The notes: generated from the sequence alone by a model not told the origin. A stretch of DNA of 64,000 bases from Senegalia massiliensis (GCF_009911265.1 NZ_QXXA01000007.1:62001-126000); one strand, 5' to 3'. Shown: positions 17,878-27,591, counted from the stretch's first letter. Program-made: numbers and translations.

Positions 17878-18430
17878 TTTCATCACCTCTAAGTATAGAA
17901 GTAAGTACAAATATATATTTATCATGTAAATTATCTTTTGAAATAGATGTTATATATACATTAGAAAAAAAGTCTTTTTCACTTAAAACTTGTTGAAATT
18001 CAGCAATAGATTCTCTATTCTCTGTAGTTCCATTAATTTCAACTATATTATTTGTAATACTCATAGAACTAAAGTATAATGAATTTGGAATACTAGAATT
18101 TATGCTTTTTATTATATTTGTATTTATAGTATTTACACCTTCAAACTCTGAATTTATTTCATTAGCTGAATATAAGTATTTATCTAATATCTGGATTTCT
18201 TTATTTTTTACTTCTAATTTATTTAATTGAGATTGTACTTTTTTAGAGTTTAAAATATTATTCATTTTAACTATATTATTTTCAATTTTATAAGTATTAT
18301 AATAGTACCATCCCGTATAAATAATAGATAATACTAAAAATACAGCAATAGATATTATTATATATTTAGAGTTTATACTCTTATTTTTTTCTTTATTAAT
18401 ATATGGCGAAAATAAATTTATATCAGTCAT
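17864..18430 (-). CDS. pilN: Pilus assembly protein PilN-like
   Basis: Protein of 188 residues. The short N-terminal cytoplasmic segment DINLFSPYINKEK is the region that binds PilM in known systems. A membrane helix (about 23-44), a coiled coil and a C-terminal ferredoxin-like domain (SIPNSLYFSSMSITNNIVEINGTTENRESIAEF) follow. It lies between pilM and pilO. Confidence 0.87.
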   Translation of the reverse strand: MTDINLFSPYINKEKNKSINSKYIIISIAVFLVLSIIYTGWYYYNTYKIENNIVKMNNILNSKKVQSQLNKLEVKNKEIQILDKYLYSANEINSEFEGVNTINTNIIKSINSSIPNSLYFSSMSITNNIVEINGTTENRESIAEFQQVLSEKDFFSNVYITSISKDNLHDKYIFVLTSILRGDENATK

Positions 18431-18441
18431 TTAATCACTTC

Positions 18442-19377
18442 CTATAATCTTATTGTAGAACCAATATTGTTAAAATAATCTACTATATTAATACTTTTCA
18501 TAGATTTAGATACCTTTAATGGATCTATTTCTTTTAATTTTTCAGTTGGAATATTAAAATAAGATTGAATATTCTTATCAATATCTTTTAATTTAGCCCC
18601 TCCACCATACAAATAAATTTTCTCTATTTCATTACTTCTATTTAAATTTTTATAGTATGTAAATAACCTTTCAATACCTTCTAAATATTCACTTATAGTA
18701 TTATCTGTTAAATCATTAGTTCCTGTGGTCATTACTCTATTAAACATATTCACACCATTTGAAATTAGATTTATATTAGTATTTTTATAACCTATATCTA
18801 AAAAAGATAGGGTATTCTTATTTAAAGTTGTACCATTGATTTTTATTTCTTTATTAATTAATTTTGATATTGCATTAGAATTTAAATCTAAAGCCATAGG
18901 ATTTAAATCTAATTCTTCTAAGAGTTCCATATATCCTTTAACAGTTTTTTTAGGTATTGCCACAACTAAAAGTTTTATTTTTTTTATATTATAGTTATCA
19001 ATAAACTCTTCTCTTTTTCTATAATCTAATACATAATCATTTAGTGTTATAGGTAAAAATTCTTCTATTTCATATTTAACCATCTCTTCTATATCATCTT
19101 TTTTTACAAAAGGTAAAATTATTTCTCTTGATATTATATTTGAATAATCCAGTGTTATAATTCCATATTTACCTTTCATTTTCTCTTTATCTAAATTCTC
19201 TTTTATATAGGAGGATAAATAATTAGTATTCATGATATTTCCATCATTTATAGAGTTTTTTGGAGTCTTTATTGTAATTGCATTTTCTAAAACAAAGGAT
19301 TTATTTGTGATTTTTGATTGTAATATTTTTATGTTTTTATTTCCAATGTCTAATGATAATATTTTTTTGTCAAACAT
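18442..19377 (-). CDS. pilM: Pilus assembly ATPase-fold protein PilM
   Basis: Actin-like (FtsA fold) protein of 311 residues: KILSLDIGNKNIKILQ phosphate-1 motif near the start, VKYEIEEFLP, LSFLDIGYKNTNINLI phosphate-2 motif and KIYLYGGGAKLKDID adenosine motif. PilM is the cytoplasmic partner of PilN. The start follows AGGAGGAAG, directly behind the hairpin at 19394-19426. Confidence 0.9.
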   Translation of the reverse strand: MFDKKILSLDIGNKNIKILQSKITNKSFVLENAITIKTPKNSINDGNIMNTNYLSSYIKENLDKEKMKGKYGIITLDYSNIISREIILPFVKKDDIEEMVKYEIEEFLPITLNDYVLDYRKREEFIDNYNIKKIKLLVVAIPKKTVKGYMELLEELDLNPMALDLNSNAISKLINKEIKINGTTLNKNTLSFLDIGYKNTNINLISNGVNMFNRVMTTGTNDLTDNTISEYLEGIERLFTYYKNLNRSNEIEKIYLYGGGAKLKDIDKNIQSYFNIPTEKLKEIDPLKVSKSMKSINIVDYFNNIGSTIRL

Positions 19378-19393
19378 AGCTTCCTCCTATTTT

Positions 19394-19426
19394 TTTTAAG
19401 GGTTTATGAAATATAAACCCTTAAAA
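19394..19426 (-). repeat. 14-bp inverted repeat between pilD and pilM
   Basis: Positions 19394-19407 and 19413-19426 are reverse complements with a 5-nt loop, overlapping the pilD stop codon. On the minus strand the stem is followed by eight A and the pilM Shine-Dalgarno, not by U, so it is a poor terminator for this transcript. It may be an intercistronic stem that tunes mRNA stability within the operon. Confidence 0.5.
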
Positions 19427-20164
19427 TATAATTTTAAAATAAATATTTAATATTTCATCTGAAAATAACATTACTATAATACTAGCTATAGCTATAAAAG
19501 GACCAAAGGCAATAGCATCTTTTCTATTTTTTACATTTGTAATTAACAAACTTATAGAAACTAAAGCTCCTAATATAAATGATATAATTATCACCATAAA
19601 TACTTTAAGTCCAAGCAAATATCCAATAAGAGATATAAGTTTTATATCTCCACCACCCATACCCCCTTTAGATATAAATGCAATACTTAAAAATAACCCT
19701 CCACTTATAAATAGTCCTAAAAGCCCATTTATAAGTGAAGAAGGAAAGCTATATAATATATGTATAGGAGTTATAATGATAAATCCTAACAATATTAATT
19801 TATCTGGTATTATTTGATAATTGTAATCTATAAAACTAATGACTATAAGTATAGATGCTATTAGCATATATATGGCAGAAATACTACTAATCCCAAATAT
19901 ATTATAGATAGTTAAATAAATTACACCATTTAATAATTCAACTATAGGGTAAATGATAGATATTTTTTCATTACAATATTTACATCTTCCTTTTAAAAAT
20001 AAAAAACTTAATATGGGAATTAAATCCCATGGTTTTAATCTTTTCCCACAGCTTGTACAATTTGACGAGGGATAATTTATTGATTCACCTTTAGGTATGC
20101 GATATATGCATACATTTAGAAATGAGCCTATTATTATACCTGTTAATAATATGAGTATTTGCAT
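19421..20164 (-). CDS. pilD: Prepilin peptidase (type IV leader peptidase)
   Basis: A24 family membrane aspartic peptidase of 247 residues. GSFLNVCIYRIPKGES opens it; two CxxC pairs (CTSCGKRLKPWDLIP and CKYCNEK) form the zinc site. Catalytic Asp residues are in IDYNYQIIPDKL and the GGGDIKL motif. It cleaves and usually N-methylates the prepilins of this cluster. It begins 6 bp after the major prepilin stop with a weak Shine-Dalgarno, so coupling is likely. Confidence 0.94.
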   Translation of the reverse strand: MQILILLTGIIIGSFLNVCIYRIPKGESINYPSSNCTSCGKRLKPWDLIPILSFLFLKGRCKYCNEKISIIYPIVELLNGVIYLTIYNIFGISSISAIYMLIASILIVISFIDYNYQIIPDKLILLGFIIITPIHILYSFPSSLINGLLGLFISGGLFLSIAFISKGGMGGGDIKLISLIGYLLGLKVFMVIIISFILGALVSISLLITNVKNRKDAIAFGPFIAIASIIVMLFSDEILNIYFKIIF

Positions 20165-20170
20165 TTAGGG

Positions 20171-20533
20171 TTATTTATTCGTTGTTGGCTTATTTACTTC
20201 AACATTTACTATTCCATCATTTAATGTAATAGTAAATCCTGTTGCACCTTTTTGTTGTGGCATAGGTGAATTTTCAAGATAACCGTCAGTAACTAAATTA
20301 TCTATAGTAGGAGTACTATCAGCATTTTTTTCAGCAATATATAACTCTGCAGCTTTTTCTATAGTTTTTGCTGTTGCATCATCCGCTTTTATCCTCGCAT
20401 TTTCTTGTATATCTAAATACTTCGGCACTGTTATTGCTGCTATTATACCTAATATTGCTAAAACTACTATAAGTTCTACTAATGTAAAACCTTTGTTGTC
20501 TTTCTTGATTTTTTTATTAATCCATTTTAACAT
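20171..20533 (-). CDS. pilA: Major type IV prepilin (PilA/ComGC-like)
   Basis: Protein of 120 residues. The leader has a basic start and the cleavage motif KDNKG|FTLVELIVVLAILG, with Glu+5 and a canonical alpha1-N helix continuing AAITVPKYLDIQENARIKADDATAKTIEKAAELYIAE. A short C-terminal domain has a small beta-sheet (GFTITLNDGIVNVEV). No disulfide Cys is present. This is the major pilin by its standard plan and its position next to pilC and pilD. Confidence 0.93.
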   Translation of the reverse strand: MLKWINKKIKKDNKGFTLVELIVVLAILGIIAAITVPKYLDIQENARIKADDATAKTIEKAAELYIAEKNADSTPTIDNLVTDGYLENSPMPQQKGATGFTITLNDGIVNVEVNKPTTNK

Positions 20534-20552
20534 TTTACATTCCTCCTTGTTT

Positions 20553-21761
20553 TTAATAGGATATTGTGTTTATCATATCAAACATAGGAAGTACCATTGC
20601 TATTACTATTGAACCTATTACTACTGCCATAACTACTATCATAATAGGTTCAAGTAATGATGTAAACTTCTCTATGGTAGTACTGACTTCTTCATCATAA
20701 AAATCTGCAGTATTTTCTAATACTGTATCAAGAGAACCTGACTCTTCTCCTACATTTATCATTACAGATAACATAGGTGGAAATATTTTAGTGTTTTTTA
20801 AAGACTCACTTAAAGTTTTGCCTTTTTTTATATCTTCTTTAGAATTTTTTATAAAATCACTTCCCACTTTGTTCCCTAATACATTTGATACTAAATCTAA
20901 TGAATCAAGAAGTGATATTCCACTTGATTGAAGTAGTGAAAATGTTCTTGTAAATCTAGCTGTCATTATCATTTTTAGTGTATTATTAAGTACTGGTATT
21001 TTTAATTTGAATTTATCAATATTATATTTTCCTCTATCAGTATCATTATATTTTTTAATAAAAATTACAAATATTAATATAAATAATAATAATATATGCC
21101 ATTGTGACTTTATAAAATTGCTACTGGAAAGCAATATCATAGTAGCATTAGGTAATGGCGCTCCACTAGATTCAAACATGGATACAAATGTAGGCATTAC
21201 TATAGTTAACAAAAATATTATTACAAATATAGATACTACTGATAAAACAACAGGATAAATCATTGCTGATTTAATTTTATTATTAATTTTATTTTCCTTT
21301 TCATAATGATTAGCCATTTTATACATTACTACATCAAGATTACCTGTACTCTCACCTGCTATTATCATATTTATAAAAAGATCTGGAAATATTTTTTTAT
21401 GTTTTAATAAACTTTCTGAAAAAGTAAGGCCTTTTTGTAAATCTTCAAATATTTCTTCTATAGCTATTTTCAATTTTTTATTAGTGATTTGCTTTCTAAG
21501 TATATCTAAAATTGTAGGTATTGTTATACCTGCATTTAGCATTGCATAAAATTGTCTTGCAAATATAGAAATATCTTTTGATTTAACTTTACTAAAAAAT
21601 ATTGATTTTATATTTTTGCTGCCTTTAACTTTTTCAACTTTTGAAGGATAATAACCATTAGACCTAATCATATCCACAACTTCTGCTTCTGTATCAACTA
21701 TATAAGAACCTTTTATTTTAGTGCCATCTTTTTTTATAGCACTATATTCAAATTCAGGCAT
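20553..21761 (-). CDS. pilC: Type IV pilus inner membrane platform protein PilC/GspF
   Basis: Protein of 402 residues with two repeated GspF domains (about 65-190 and 265-390) and three membrane helices. ARQFYAMLNAGITIPTIL and ARFTRTFSLLQSSGISLLDSL open the two repeats; GESTGNLDVVMYKMANHYE and GEESGSLDTVLENTADFYDEEV close them. PilC is the platform on which PilB and PilT act. GGGAGGTAGACT precedes the ATG. Confidence 0.95.
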   Translation of the reverse strand: MPEFEYSAIKKDGTKIKGSYIVDTEAEVVDMIRSNGYYPSKVEKVKGSKNIKSIFFSKVKSKDISIFARQFYAMLNAGITIPTILDILRKQITNKKLKIAIEEIFEDLQKGLTFSESLLKHKKIFPDLFINMIIAGESTGNLDVVMYKMANHYEKENKINNKIKSAMIYPVVLSVVSIFVIIFLLTIVMPTFVSMFESSGAPLPNATMILLSSSNFIKSQWHILLLFILIFVIFIKKYNDTDRGKYNIDKFKLKIPVLNNTLKMIMTARFTRTFSLLQSSGISLLDSLDLVSNVLGNKVGSDFIKNSKEDIKKGKTLSESLKNTKIFPPMLSVMINVGEESGSLDTVLENTADFYDEEVSTTIEKFTSLLEPIMIVVMAVVIGSIVIAMVLPMFDMINTISY

Positions 21762-21780
21762 AGTCTACCTCCCAATAACT

Positions 21781-22830
21781 TTACATAAACCTTTTTATAT
21801 TTTCCTTATCTATAGAATGTGTTTCTAATGTTTCACGTGATATCTTTCCTTTGTTATACAGGTTTAATAAACTATCATCCATATTTTGCATGCCGTATTT
21901 TTTACCTGTAACTATAGCTGTCTGTATTTGATGAGTTTTTCCTTCCCTTATTAAATTCTTTATAGCAGGAGTTAAAAACATTGTTTCAAGTGCTAATTCT
22001 CTCTTTTTATTATTTATATTTGGAAGTAATTGTTGTGATATAATTCCTTCTAACACATTTGCAAGTTGAATTCTTATTTGATGCTGCTCACTTGATGGAA
22101 ATACATCTATTATTCTATCTACTGTTTTTGCTGCTCCCACAGTATGAAGGGTAGATAATACTAAATGTCCTGTTTCTGCTGCAATGAGTGCAGTTTTTAT
22201 AGTATCTAAATCCCGCATTTCGCCTATTAATATAACATCTGGATCTTGTCTTAAAGATGATCTCAGAGCTACAGAAAAAGATTCAGAGTCAGTTCCTATC
22301 TCTCTTTGATTTACAATACTCTTATCATGTTTATGCAAATATTCTATAGGATCTTCTAATGTAAGAATATGCTCTTTTCGGGTTTTATTTATATGATTTA
22401 TCATTGAAGCAAGTGTAGTAGATTTCCCACTACCAGTAGATCCAGTGACTAATATAAGTCCTCTTTTTTTATTAGTAAGATCCTTTATTACAGGTGGGAG
22501 ATTTAAATCTTCTATAGTCGGTATATCAAGTGATACAGTTCTTATTGCAATTCCATAAGTACCTCTTTGTTTATATATATTAACTCTGAATCTTCCTACA
22601 CCGTTTTGAGAATATGACTTGTCCAATTGTCCTTTATCTTCTAATATATCAAATTCTTTTTTGCTTAATAATTGATTTACCAAATTTATATTATCTTCTG
22701 GAGTTAAATCTTTTAAATTCATCTTTTCTAAATTACCATTTATCCTAACTACTGGTGGATAACCTACTGTTACATGTAAATCTGAAGCCCCTATATTCAT
22801 TGATTGAGTTAAAAGCTCTCCTATATCCAA
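21781..22830 (-). CDS. pilT: Twitching motility retraction ATPase PilT
   Basis: Protein of 349 residues with Walker A GSTGSGKSTTLASMI, Asp box EDPIEYLHKH, Walker B GEMRDLDTI, His box ALIAAETGHLVLSTLHT and the PilT-specific AIKNLIREGKTHQ (AIRNLIRE motif). The N-terminus has ASDLHVTVGYPPVVRINGNL. Its presence implies retractable pili and twitching or DNA-uptake ability, not secretion alone. It starts 8 bp after pilB ends. Confidence 0.96.
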   Translation of the reverse strand: MDIGELLTQSMNIGASDLHVTVGYPPVVRINGNLEKMNLKDLTPEDNINLVNQLLSKKEFDILEDKGQLDKSYSQNGVGRFRVNIYKQRGTYGIAIRTVSLDIPTIEDLNLPPVIKDLTNKKRGLILVTGSTGSGKSTTLASMINHINKTRKEHILTLEDPIEYLHKHDKSIVNQREIGTDSESFSVALRSSLRQDPDVILIGEMRDLDTIKTALIAAETGHLVLSTLHTVGAAKTVDRIIDVFPSSEQHQIRIQLANVLEGIISQQLLPNINNKKRELALETMFLTPAIKNLIREGKTHQIQTAIVTGKKYGMQNMDDSLLNLYNKGKISRETLETHSIDKENIKRFM

Positions 22831-22838
22831 TTTATCAC

Positions 22839-24518
22839 CTACTCTTTTGTATATGAAACTTTAAGTAATTCATTTATTGATGTAATGCCTTTTAGCACTA
22901 AATCTTTATTATTTTCATATAGAGAAGTCATACCACTATTTATAGCCATTTCTTTTAAATCATCTATAGAACTATTATTATTTATGACTTCTCTTATTTG
23001 TTTATTTACTTCTAATATTTCATGAATACTAATTCTTCCCTTGTATCCTGTATTATAACATTTATTACAACCTGTCCCTTTGTACAGTTTCACAGATTCA
23101 CATATACTCAATATGTCTTCTTCTTTTTTTCCACTTATATATTCAGTTTTACAATTATCACATATTCTCCTAACTAGTCTTTGAGCTATTACTCCTATCA
23201 CTGATGAAGCTACAAGATAAGGCTCTATATCCATGTCTACAAGTCTTGATACAGTTGATGCTGCATCATTTGTATGCATTGTACTTATTACAAGATGTCC
23301 TGTAATAGCTGCTCTTATTGCAAGTCTTGCTGTTTCTTCATCTCTTATTTCTCCTACCATTATAATATCAGGATCTTGTCTTAATATTGATCTAAGTCCT
23401 GATGAAAATATAAGACCAGATTTTGTATTTATTTGAACTTGATTTATTCCATCTAATCTATATTCAACTGGATCTTCAAGAGTAATTATATTTTTACCTA
23501 CTGAATTGAGCTCTTGTAATGCTGCATATAAAGTAGTAGTTTTTCCACTACCAGTAGGACCTGTTACAAGTAATATTCCATTAGGATAATTTAATAACTT
23601 ATCAAATCTATTTAAATTATATTTATTAAAGCCTAATCTCTCTTTTGTCATTATGTTATTTATTCTATCTAGTATTCTTATAACTATTTTTTCTCCATAT
23701 ACAGTTGGAAGACTTGATACACGAAGATCAATATCTCTCCCTTCTATATTCATTTCTACTCTACCATCTTGAGGTACTCTTCTTTCTGCTATATCCATCT
23801 TTGATATTATTTTTATTCTTGTAATTATTGCAGAATGAGTATTCTTTGTAGGGTTCATGATTTCTTGTAAAGTACCATCTATTCTAAATCTAATTCTAAT
23901 TCTATCTTCATATGGCTCAATATGTATATCACTAGCCCTTGATGATATAGCCTGCTTTATAAGTGAGTTTACAAGCCTTACCACTGGTGCATTATTTATC
24001 TCATTTAATAATTTCTCATCTAAATTAGAATTGAGCTCTATGTCATATTGATCTTTTAAATCTTCTATGGCTTTTTCAGCACTTTTCTTTCCATAATATT
24101 GTTCTATAGAATCCAATATATCTTTTTTTATTGATATAGCTGGCTCTACATCTAAACCTGTAGCTATTTTCACATCATCTATAGCAAATAAATTTAAAGG
24201 GTCAGACATAGCTACTATTAATTTCCCTCTATCTTTTTTAATAGGAATCAAAGCATATTTTTTAGCAATAGTCTCAGATACTAAATTTACTACATCCGGT
24301 TCAATAAAATACTTATTTAAATCTACATGGGGAATACCCATTTGAAACTCTAATACCTCAATAATATCTATTTCTGTTACATAACCCTTATCTACTAACT
24401 CTTCTCCTAATTTTTTACCTGTATCCTTTTGTGACTTCAATGCTTGTTCTAATTGATCATGTGAAATCTTCCCTACTGAAGTTAAAAGATCACCTAATCT
24501 CTTTGAATATTTAGCCAT
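22839..24518 (-). CDS. pilB: Type IV pilus extension ATPase PilB/GspE with MshEN-type N-terminus
   Basis: About 559 residues. The N-terminal domain (KRLGDLLTSVGKISHDQLEQ, then GKKLGEELVDKGYV) follows the MshEN repeat pattern RLGxxLxxxG..Q that binds cyclic di-GMP in MshE/PilB proteins. The ATPase has Walker A GPTGSGKTTT, EDPVEYRLDGINQVQIN, Walker B GEIRDEETA, and a tetra-Cys zinc element (CDNCK and CNKCY) near residue 465. The start is ATG 24518 behind GTGGGTGAT; a GTG at 24530 is less likely. First pilus gene after aroE. Confidence 0.95.
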   Translation of the reverse strand: MAKYSKRLGDLLTSVGKISHDQLEQALKSQKDTGKKLGEELVDKGYVTEIDIIEVLEFQMGIPHVDLNKYFIEPDVVNLVSETIAKKYALIPIKKDRGKLIVAMSDPLNLFAIDDVKIATGLDVEPAISIKKDILDSIEQYYGKKSAEKAIEDLKDQYDIELNSNLDEKLLNEINNAPVVRLVNSLIKQAISSRASDIHIEPYEDRIRIRFRIDGTLQEIMNPTKNTHSAIITRIKIISKMDIAERRVPQDGRVEMNIEGRDIDLRVSSLPTVYGEKIVIRILDRINNIMTKERLGFNKYNLNRFDKLLNYPNGILLVTGPTGSGKTTTLYAALQELNSVGKNIITLEDPVEYRLDGINQVQINTKSGLIFSSGLRSILRQDPDIIMVGEIRDEETARLAIRAAITGHLVISTMHTNDAASTVSRLVDMDIEPYLVASSVIGVIAQRLVRRICDNCKTEYISGKKEEDILSICESVKLYKGTGCNKCYNTGYKGRISIHEILEVNKQIREVINNNSSIDDLKEMAINSGMTSLYENNKDLVLKGITSINELLKVSYTKE

Positions 24519-24573
24519 AATATCACCCACATTTATATTATAGTATTCTACAATTTTAAGCTAAATCCTTCTT

Positions 24574-25392
24574 TTATTTAAATATAAAAGGATAAATTTT
24601 CAAATTTTCTGATATCCATATTCTTTCACTTAATATAGCTTGATTTACTAACATATCTAATCCATTAATTGTGGTTTTGCCTTCCTCTTTTGCTTGTTTT
24701 AAAAATAAAGTTTCTTTAGGTTTATATATAATATCATAAATAATAGTTTTATCGGAAAATAAAGAAGTATCCAAAGGCTTTTCCTTTTCATTTGGATACA
24801 TTCCCACTGAAGTTGTATTTATAATAATATCATAATTATCTTTTATATCTTGTTTTTCTAAAAAACTTAAGTCTAAATTTTTATATTTGCTTTTTATATC
24901 CTTTATTAAGCTAAGTGCTCTTTTTTTGTTTCTATTAACAATTGTTAATGATTTTATACTTTCATTAGCAATTGTAAAAGAAATAGCTCTACTTGCTCCA
25001 CCAGCACCTATTATGAGAATATTTTTGTTTTTTAACTGTATATGTCTATCTTTTAATGACTTCATAAATCCTAATCCATCAGTATTGAAGCCAATAAGTT
25101 TTCCATTTATATTTTTTACAGTATTAATAGCGCCTATCTTTTCAGCTATTTGATCTATGTTATCTAAATACTTTATTATTTCTTGTTTATAAGGTAATGT
25201 TACATTGAATCCTTTTATAGATAATGACTTAATTCCTAAAATAGCTTGTTCTAAGTTTTCAACTTTAAAGCTTAAGTAAACTGCATTTATATCATTATAT
25301 TTAAAATTAGTATTATGTATATAAGGAGATAAACTTTTTGATATGGGATTTCCAATGAGACAAAAAAGATTTGTATAGGAATCTATATTCAA
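24574..25392 (-). CDS. aroE: Shikimate dehydrogenase
   Basis: Protein of 272 residues catalysing NADPH-linked 3-dehydroshikimate reduction. GNPISKSLSPYIHN binds shikimate, NVTLPYKQEI carries the catalytic Lys, INTV and TDGLGFMKSL follow, GAGGASRAISF is the nucleotide-binding Gly-rich loop, NRNKKRA is the NADP phosphate site and TTSVGMYPN is conserved. The TTG start abuts the yqeG stop, with GGGAG inside that gene. Shikimate genes aroE, aroK and aroQ flank the pilus genes on both sides. Confidence 0.95.
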   Translation of the reverse strand: MNIDSYTNLFCLIGNPISKSLSPYIHNTNFKYNDINAVYLSFKVENLEQAILGIKSLSIKGFNVTLPYKQEIIKYLDNIDQIAEKIGAINTVKNINGKLIGFNTDGLGFMKSLKDRHIQLKNKNILIIGAGGASRAISFTIANESIKSLTIVNRNKKRALSLIKDIKSKYKNLDLSFLEKQDIKDNYDIIINTTSVGMYPNEKEKPLDTSLFSDKTIIYDIIYKPKETLFLKQAKEEGKTTINGLDMLVNQAILSERIWISENLKIYPFIFK

Positions 25393-25893
25393 TTAATTTT
25401 CTCCCTTTTTTATTTTTCTAAGTACAAACCTTTCAAATTTACGTACAAATGTAGTCCACCAAAATTCCTTACTTTTAATAGGAACAACAAGAATTGTATA
25501 TATTCCCATTCTATTTCCTCCTAAAACATCAGTAAAGATTTGATCTCCTATAATCGCAGTATTTGTTTTGTCAGTTTCTAAATAACTCATTGCTTTTTTA
25601 AATGGTGATTTAGTAGGCTTTTTAGCTGAATGAACAGTATATATCTTTATTTTTTCAGTAAACTTTACAACTCTATCTTCAGTATTGTTTGATACCAAGC
25701 ATATATCGAGTCCATGACTCCTTATTTCGTCAAACCATTCTATAACTTTAGCTGGTGCTGTTTTTTTATCCCATGCAACTAGTGTATTATCAATATCTAC
25801 AATTAAACCTTTAATACCTTTGTCAACTAATTTTTCAAGGTCTATTTCAAATATAGAATCTACATAAAGTTTTGGTATAAGTAAATTTTTCAT
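25393..25893 (-). CDS. YqeG-family HAD phosphatase
   Basis: HAD superfamily IIIA phosphatase of 166 residues: VDIDNTLVAWD motif I, LVSNNTEDRV motif II, KKPTKSPFKKAM motif III with Lys, and IIGDQIFTDVLGGNRMG motif IV. YqeG-type proteins resemble phosphatidylglycerophosphatases such as yeast Gep4. In Firmicutes yqeG commonly precedes aroE, as here. The substrate is not determined from sequence. Confidence 0.88.
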   Translation of the reverse strand: MKNLLIPKLYVDSIFEIDLEKLVDKGIKGLIVDIDNTLVAWDKKTAPAKVIEWFDEIRSHGLDICLVSNNTEDRVVKFTEKIKIYTVHSAKKPTKSPFKKAMSYLETDKTNTAIIGDQIFTDVLGGNRMGIYTILVVPIKSKEFWWTTFVRKFERFVLRKIKKGEN

Positions 25894-25927
25894 AATTTTT
25901 CCTCCATTTATTTATTAGCAAAAATAC

Positions 25928-25947
25928 AACAGGCATAAACGCCTGTT
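25928..25947 (-). terminator. Short intrinsic terminator
   Basis: AACAGGC (25928-25934) pairs with GCCTGTT (25941-25947) across a 6-nt loop, and on the minus strand GTATTTTTG follows. It overlaps the stop codon of the small gene at 25946. Confidence 0.65.
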
Positions 25948-26266
25948 ATTTTACATCACATTCTCTTATTTTTGCTACTTTTTTAAGTAATTCTACCTTA
26001 TCTTTTCTTTCTAGTTTAGTAGCATCTCTTTCCTCAAAATTTTCACTTTTATTATTATGATTTATATATACAGTTTTTTCTAATTCTGATATTAAATATG
26101 CATCTAGTTCTTGATTATTTAGACTATCAGCACTTTCATATTGTTCAAATATTTCTTTTGTCATATTTTCATCCGGATTTATTCTAAATGAAATAGAATC
26201 TCCTTTCTCAGAAATAAAATTATAAAGATGTAAATATTCTCTTTTCTTAGTTTCTTTATCTGACAT
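25946..26266 (-). CDS. Small hydrophilic protein of unknown function
   Basis: Protein of 106 residues, charged and probably helical, without membrane segments, signal or Cys pairs. It begins SDKETKKREYLHLYNF and ends KVAKIRECDVK. I do not recognise a family. It stands alone between the MFS gene and yqeG, with its own terminator hairpin and a normal Shine-Dalgarno (AGGAGAT region). Confidence 0.6.
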   Translation of the reverse strand: MSDKETKKREYLHLYNFISEKGDSISFRINPDENMTKEIFEQYESADSLNNQELDAYLISELEKTVYINHNNKSENFEERDATKLERKDKVELLKKVAKIRECDVK

Positions 26267-26325
26267 ATAAAATCATCTCCTAATTATTTATATAATATAT
26301 TTTTACCCAATTATATTATTAATAT

Positions 26326-27489
26326 TTAGTTTAATCTAACATTTTTTGTATCTAAAAATATAATAATGCTAAAAATAGTACTAATTACTAAAGAAATTGG
26401 TATTATATAAAAAGAACCATAAGTTCCGATAATATCGTTAAAATATCCTATCAAAAAGTTTACAATCATACTTATGCCAGATGCAATAGAGACAACTATC
26501 CCTGTTACAAAAGAGCTATTATTTGGAAATACTTTTGATATAGTTACAACTATTGTAGGAAACACTATAGAAAAAAATATACCTGAAAAAGATATTATTA
26601 TGAGACCTTTAGAACCTAAAAGCAGTCCACTTGTATATAAAGTTGTTGCAAGGAATAAAGATATCATAACAGATTTAAAATGTCCTACTTTTTCCACAAT
26701 AAACCCTCCAAAAAATCTTCCTATTGTAAATATACCTAGAAATATTGAAGAATATAAAGCAGACTTATTCTCATTAAAATTATATGTCGTTTGCATAAAG
26801 TTAATAAACCAATTTCCTGTACTCATTTCAGCAGATATGTAAAGACCTAATGCTAATATATAAAAATACGTTATTTTATTTTTAAATATAATATTCCAAT
26901 TAATACTTTCTTCAACTTCATCTTTATTTTTTTCTGGTATTTTTATAATGAAAGAAATTAAAAAAGCAATTAAAAATAAAAATATTAATATCATATAAAT
27001 TGTTCTAAAACTAAAACCTTCATATAACATATATCCTGAGCCTCTTTGCGTAATTGTAGCACCTACACCATAAAAAGAATGAATCATATTCATAAGTACC
27101 GCTTGAAAAGAAATAGCTAGTAAAGGTATCAGTGTATTTATGCTTATTACTATAAGTGAAACTCCCATGTTTATAATAAACATTCCAATTAAAAGAACAA
27201 TAAAATTTGGTGAGTAAAACAATAAAATTAACGAAGTAATACAAGATACCATTCCAATTTTCAAAACTTTCTTTTGACCTATTTTATCACACAATATACC
27301 ACCTATAAATGTAAATGTCATATATCCTAGAGAAGATATAATTAACATTAAACCCATAGATGTGTCATCGACTCCAAATTCTTTTTTAAAAACCGGTATA
27401 AAAACTCCTCTTACATTGTCCCCCATTGAAACTAATATCATTAACAAAAAAAGAAAACCTATAGTTTTTTTATTTTTTATACTTTGCAA
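26326..27489 (-). CDS. Major facilitator superfamily transporter
   Basis: Protein of 387 residues with about 12 hydrophobic helices, DNVRGVFIPVFKKEFGVDD at the start and the MFS loop GGILCDKIGQKKVLKIGMV between helices 2 and 3. A second half begins near residue 205. It resembles sugar or drug permeases of the FucP/YfkF type, but substrate specificity cannot be read. It is transcribed divergently from the DUF302 gene with about 100 bp between them. Confidence 0.87.
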   Translation of the reverse strand: MQSIKNKKTIGFLFLLMILVSMGDNVRGVFIPVFKKEFGVDDTSMGLMLIISSLGYMTFTFIGGILCDKIGQKKVLKIGMVSCITSLILLFYSPNFIVLLIGMFIINMGVSLIVISINTLIPLLAISFQAVLMNMIHSFYGVGATITQRGSGYMLYEGFSFRTIYMILIFLFLIAFLISFIIKIPEKNKDEVEESINWNIIFKNKITYFYILALGLYISAEMSTGNWFINFMQTTYNFNENKSALYSSIFLGIFTIGRFFGGFIVEKVGHFKSVMISLFLATTLYTSGLLLGSKGLIIISFSGIFFSIVFPTIVVTISKVFPNNSSFVTGIVVSIASGISMIVNFLIGYFNDIIGTYGSFYIIPISLVISTIFSIIIFLDTKNVRLN

Positions 27490-27591
27490 AAAAATCCCTC
27501 CACATCCATCTTATTTATTATAACATATTATTTAAGATTAAATAAACTAATATAGGGTAACTTTATATTAGGAATTCCTAGGAGGTGTATT

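Noticed and set aside
19394-19426. Terminator splitting the pilus operon
   Set aside because: The stem is followed by A residues and the pilM ribosome binding site on the transcribed strand, not by U, so termination is unlikely.
24531-24573. c-di-GMP riboswitch upstream of pilB
   Set aside because: Only 43 bp separate aroE from pilB, too short for such a riboswitch, and no conserved GNRA-type core was seen.
27020-27244. Open frame within the MFS gene
   Set aside because: A shadow frame of the clear 12-helix transporter, rich in Tyr, Phe and Ser and without its own ribosome binding site.
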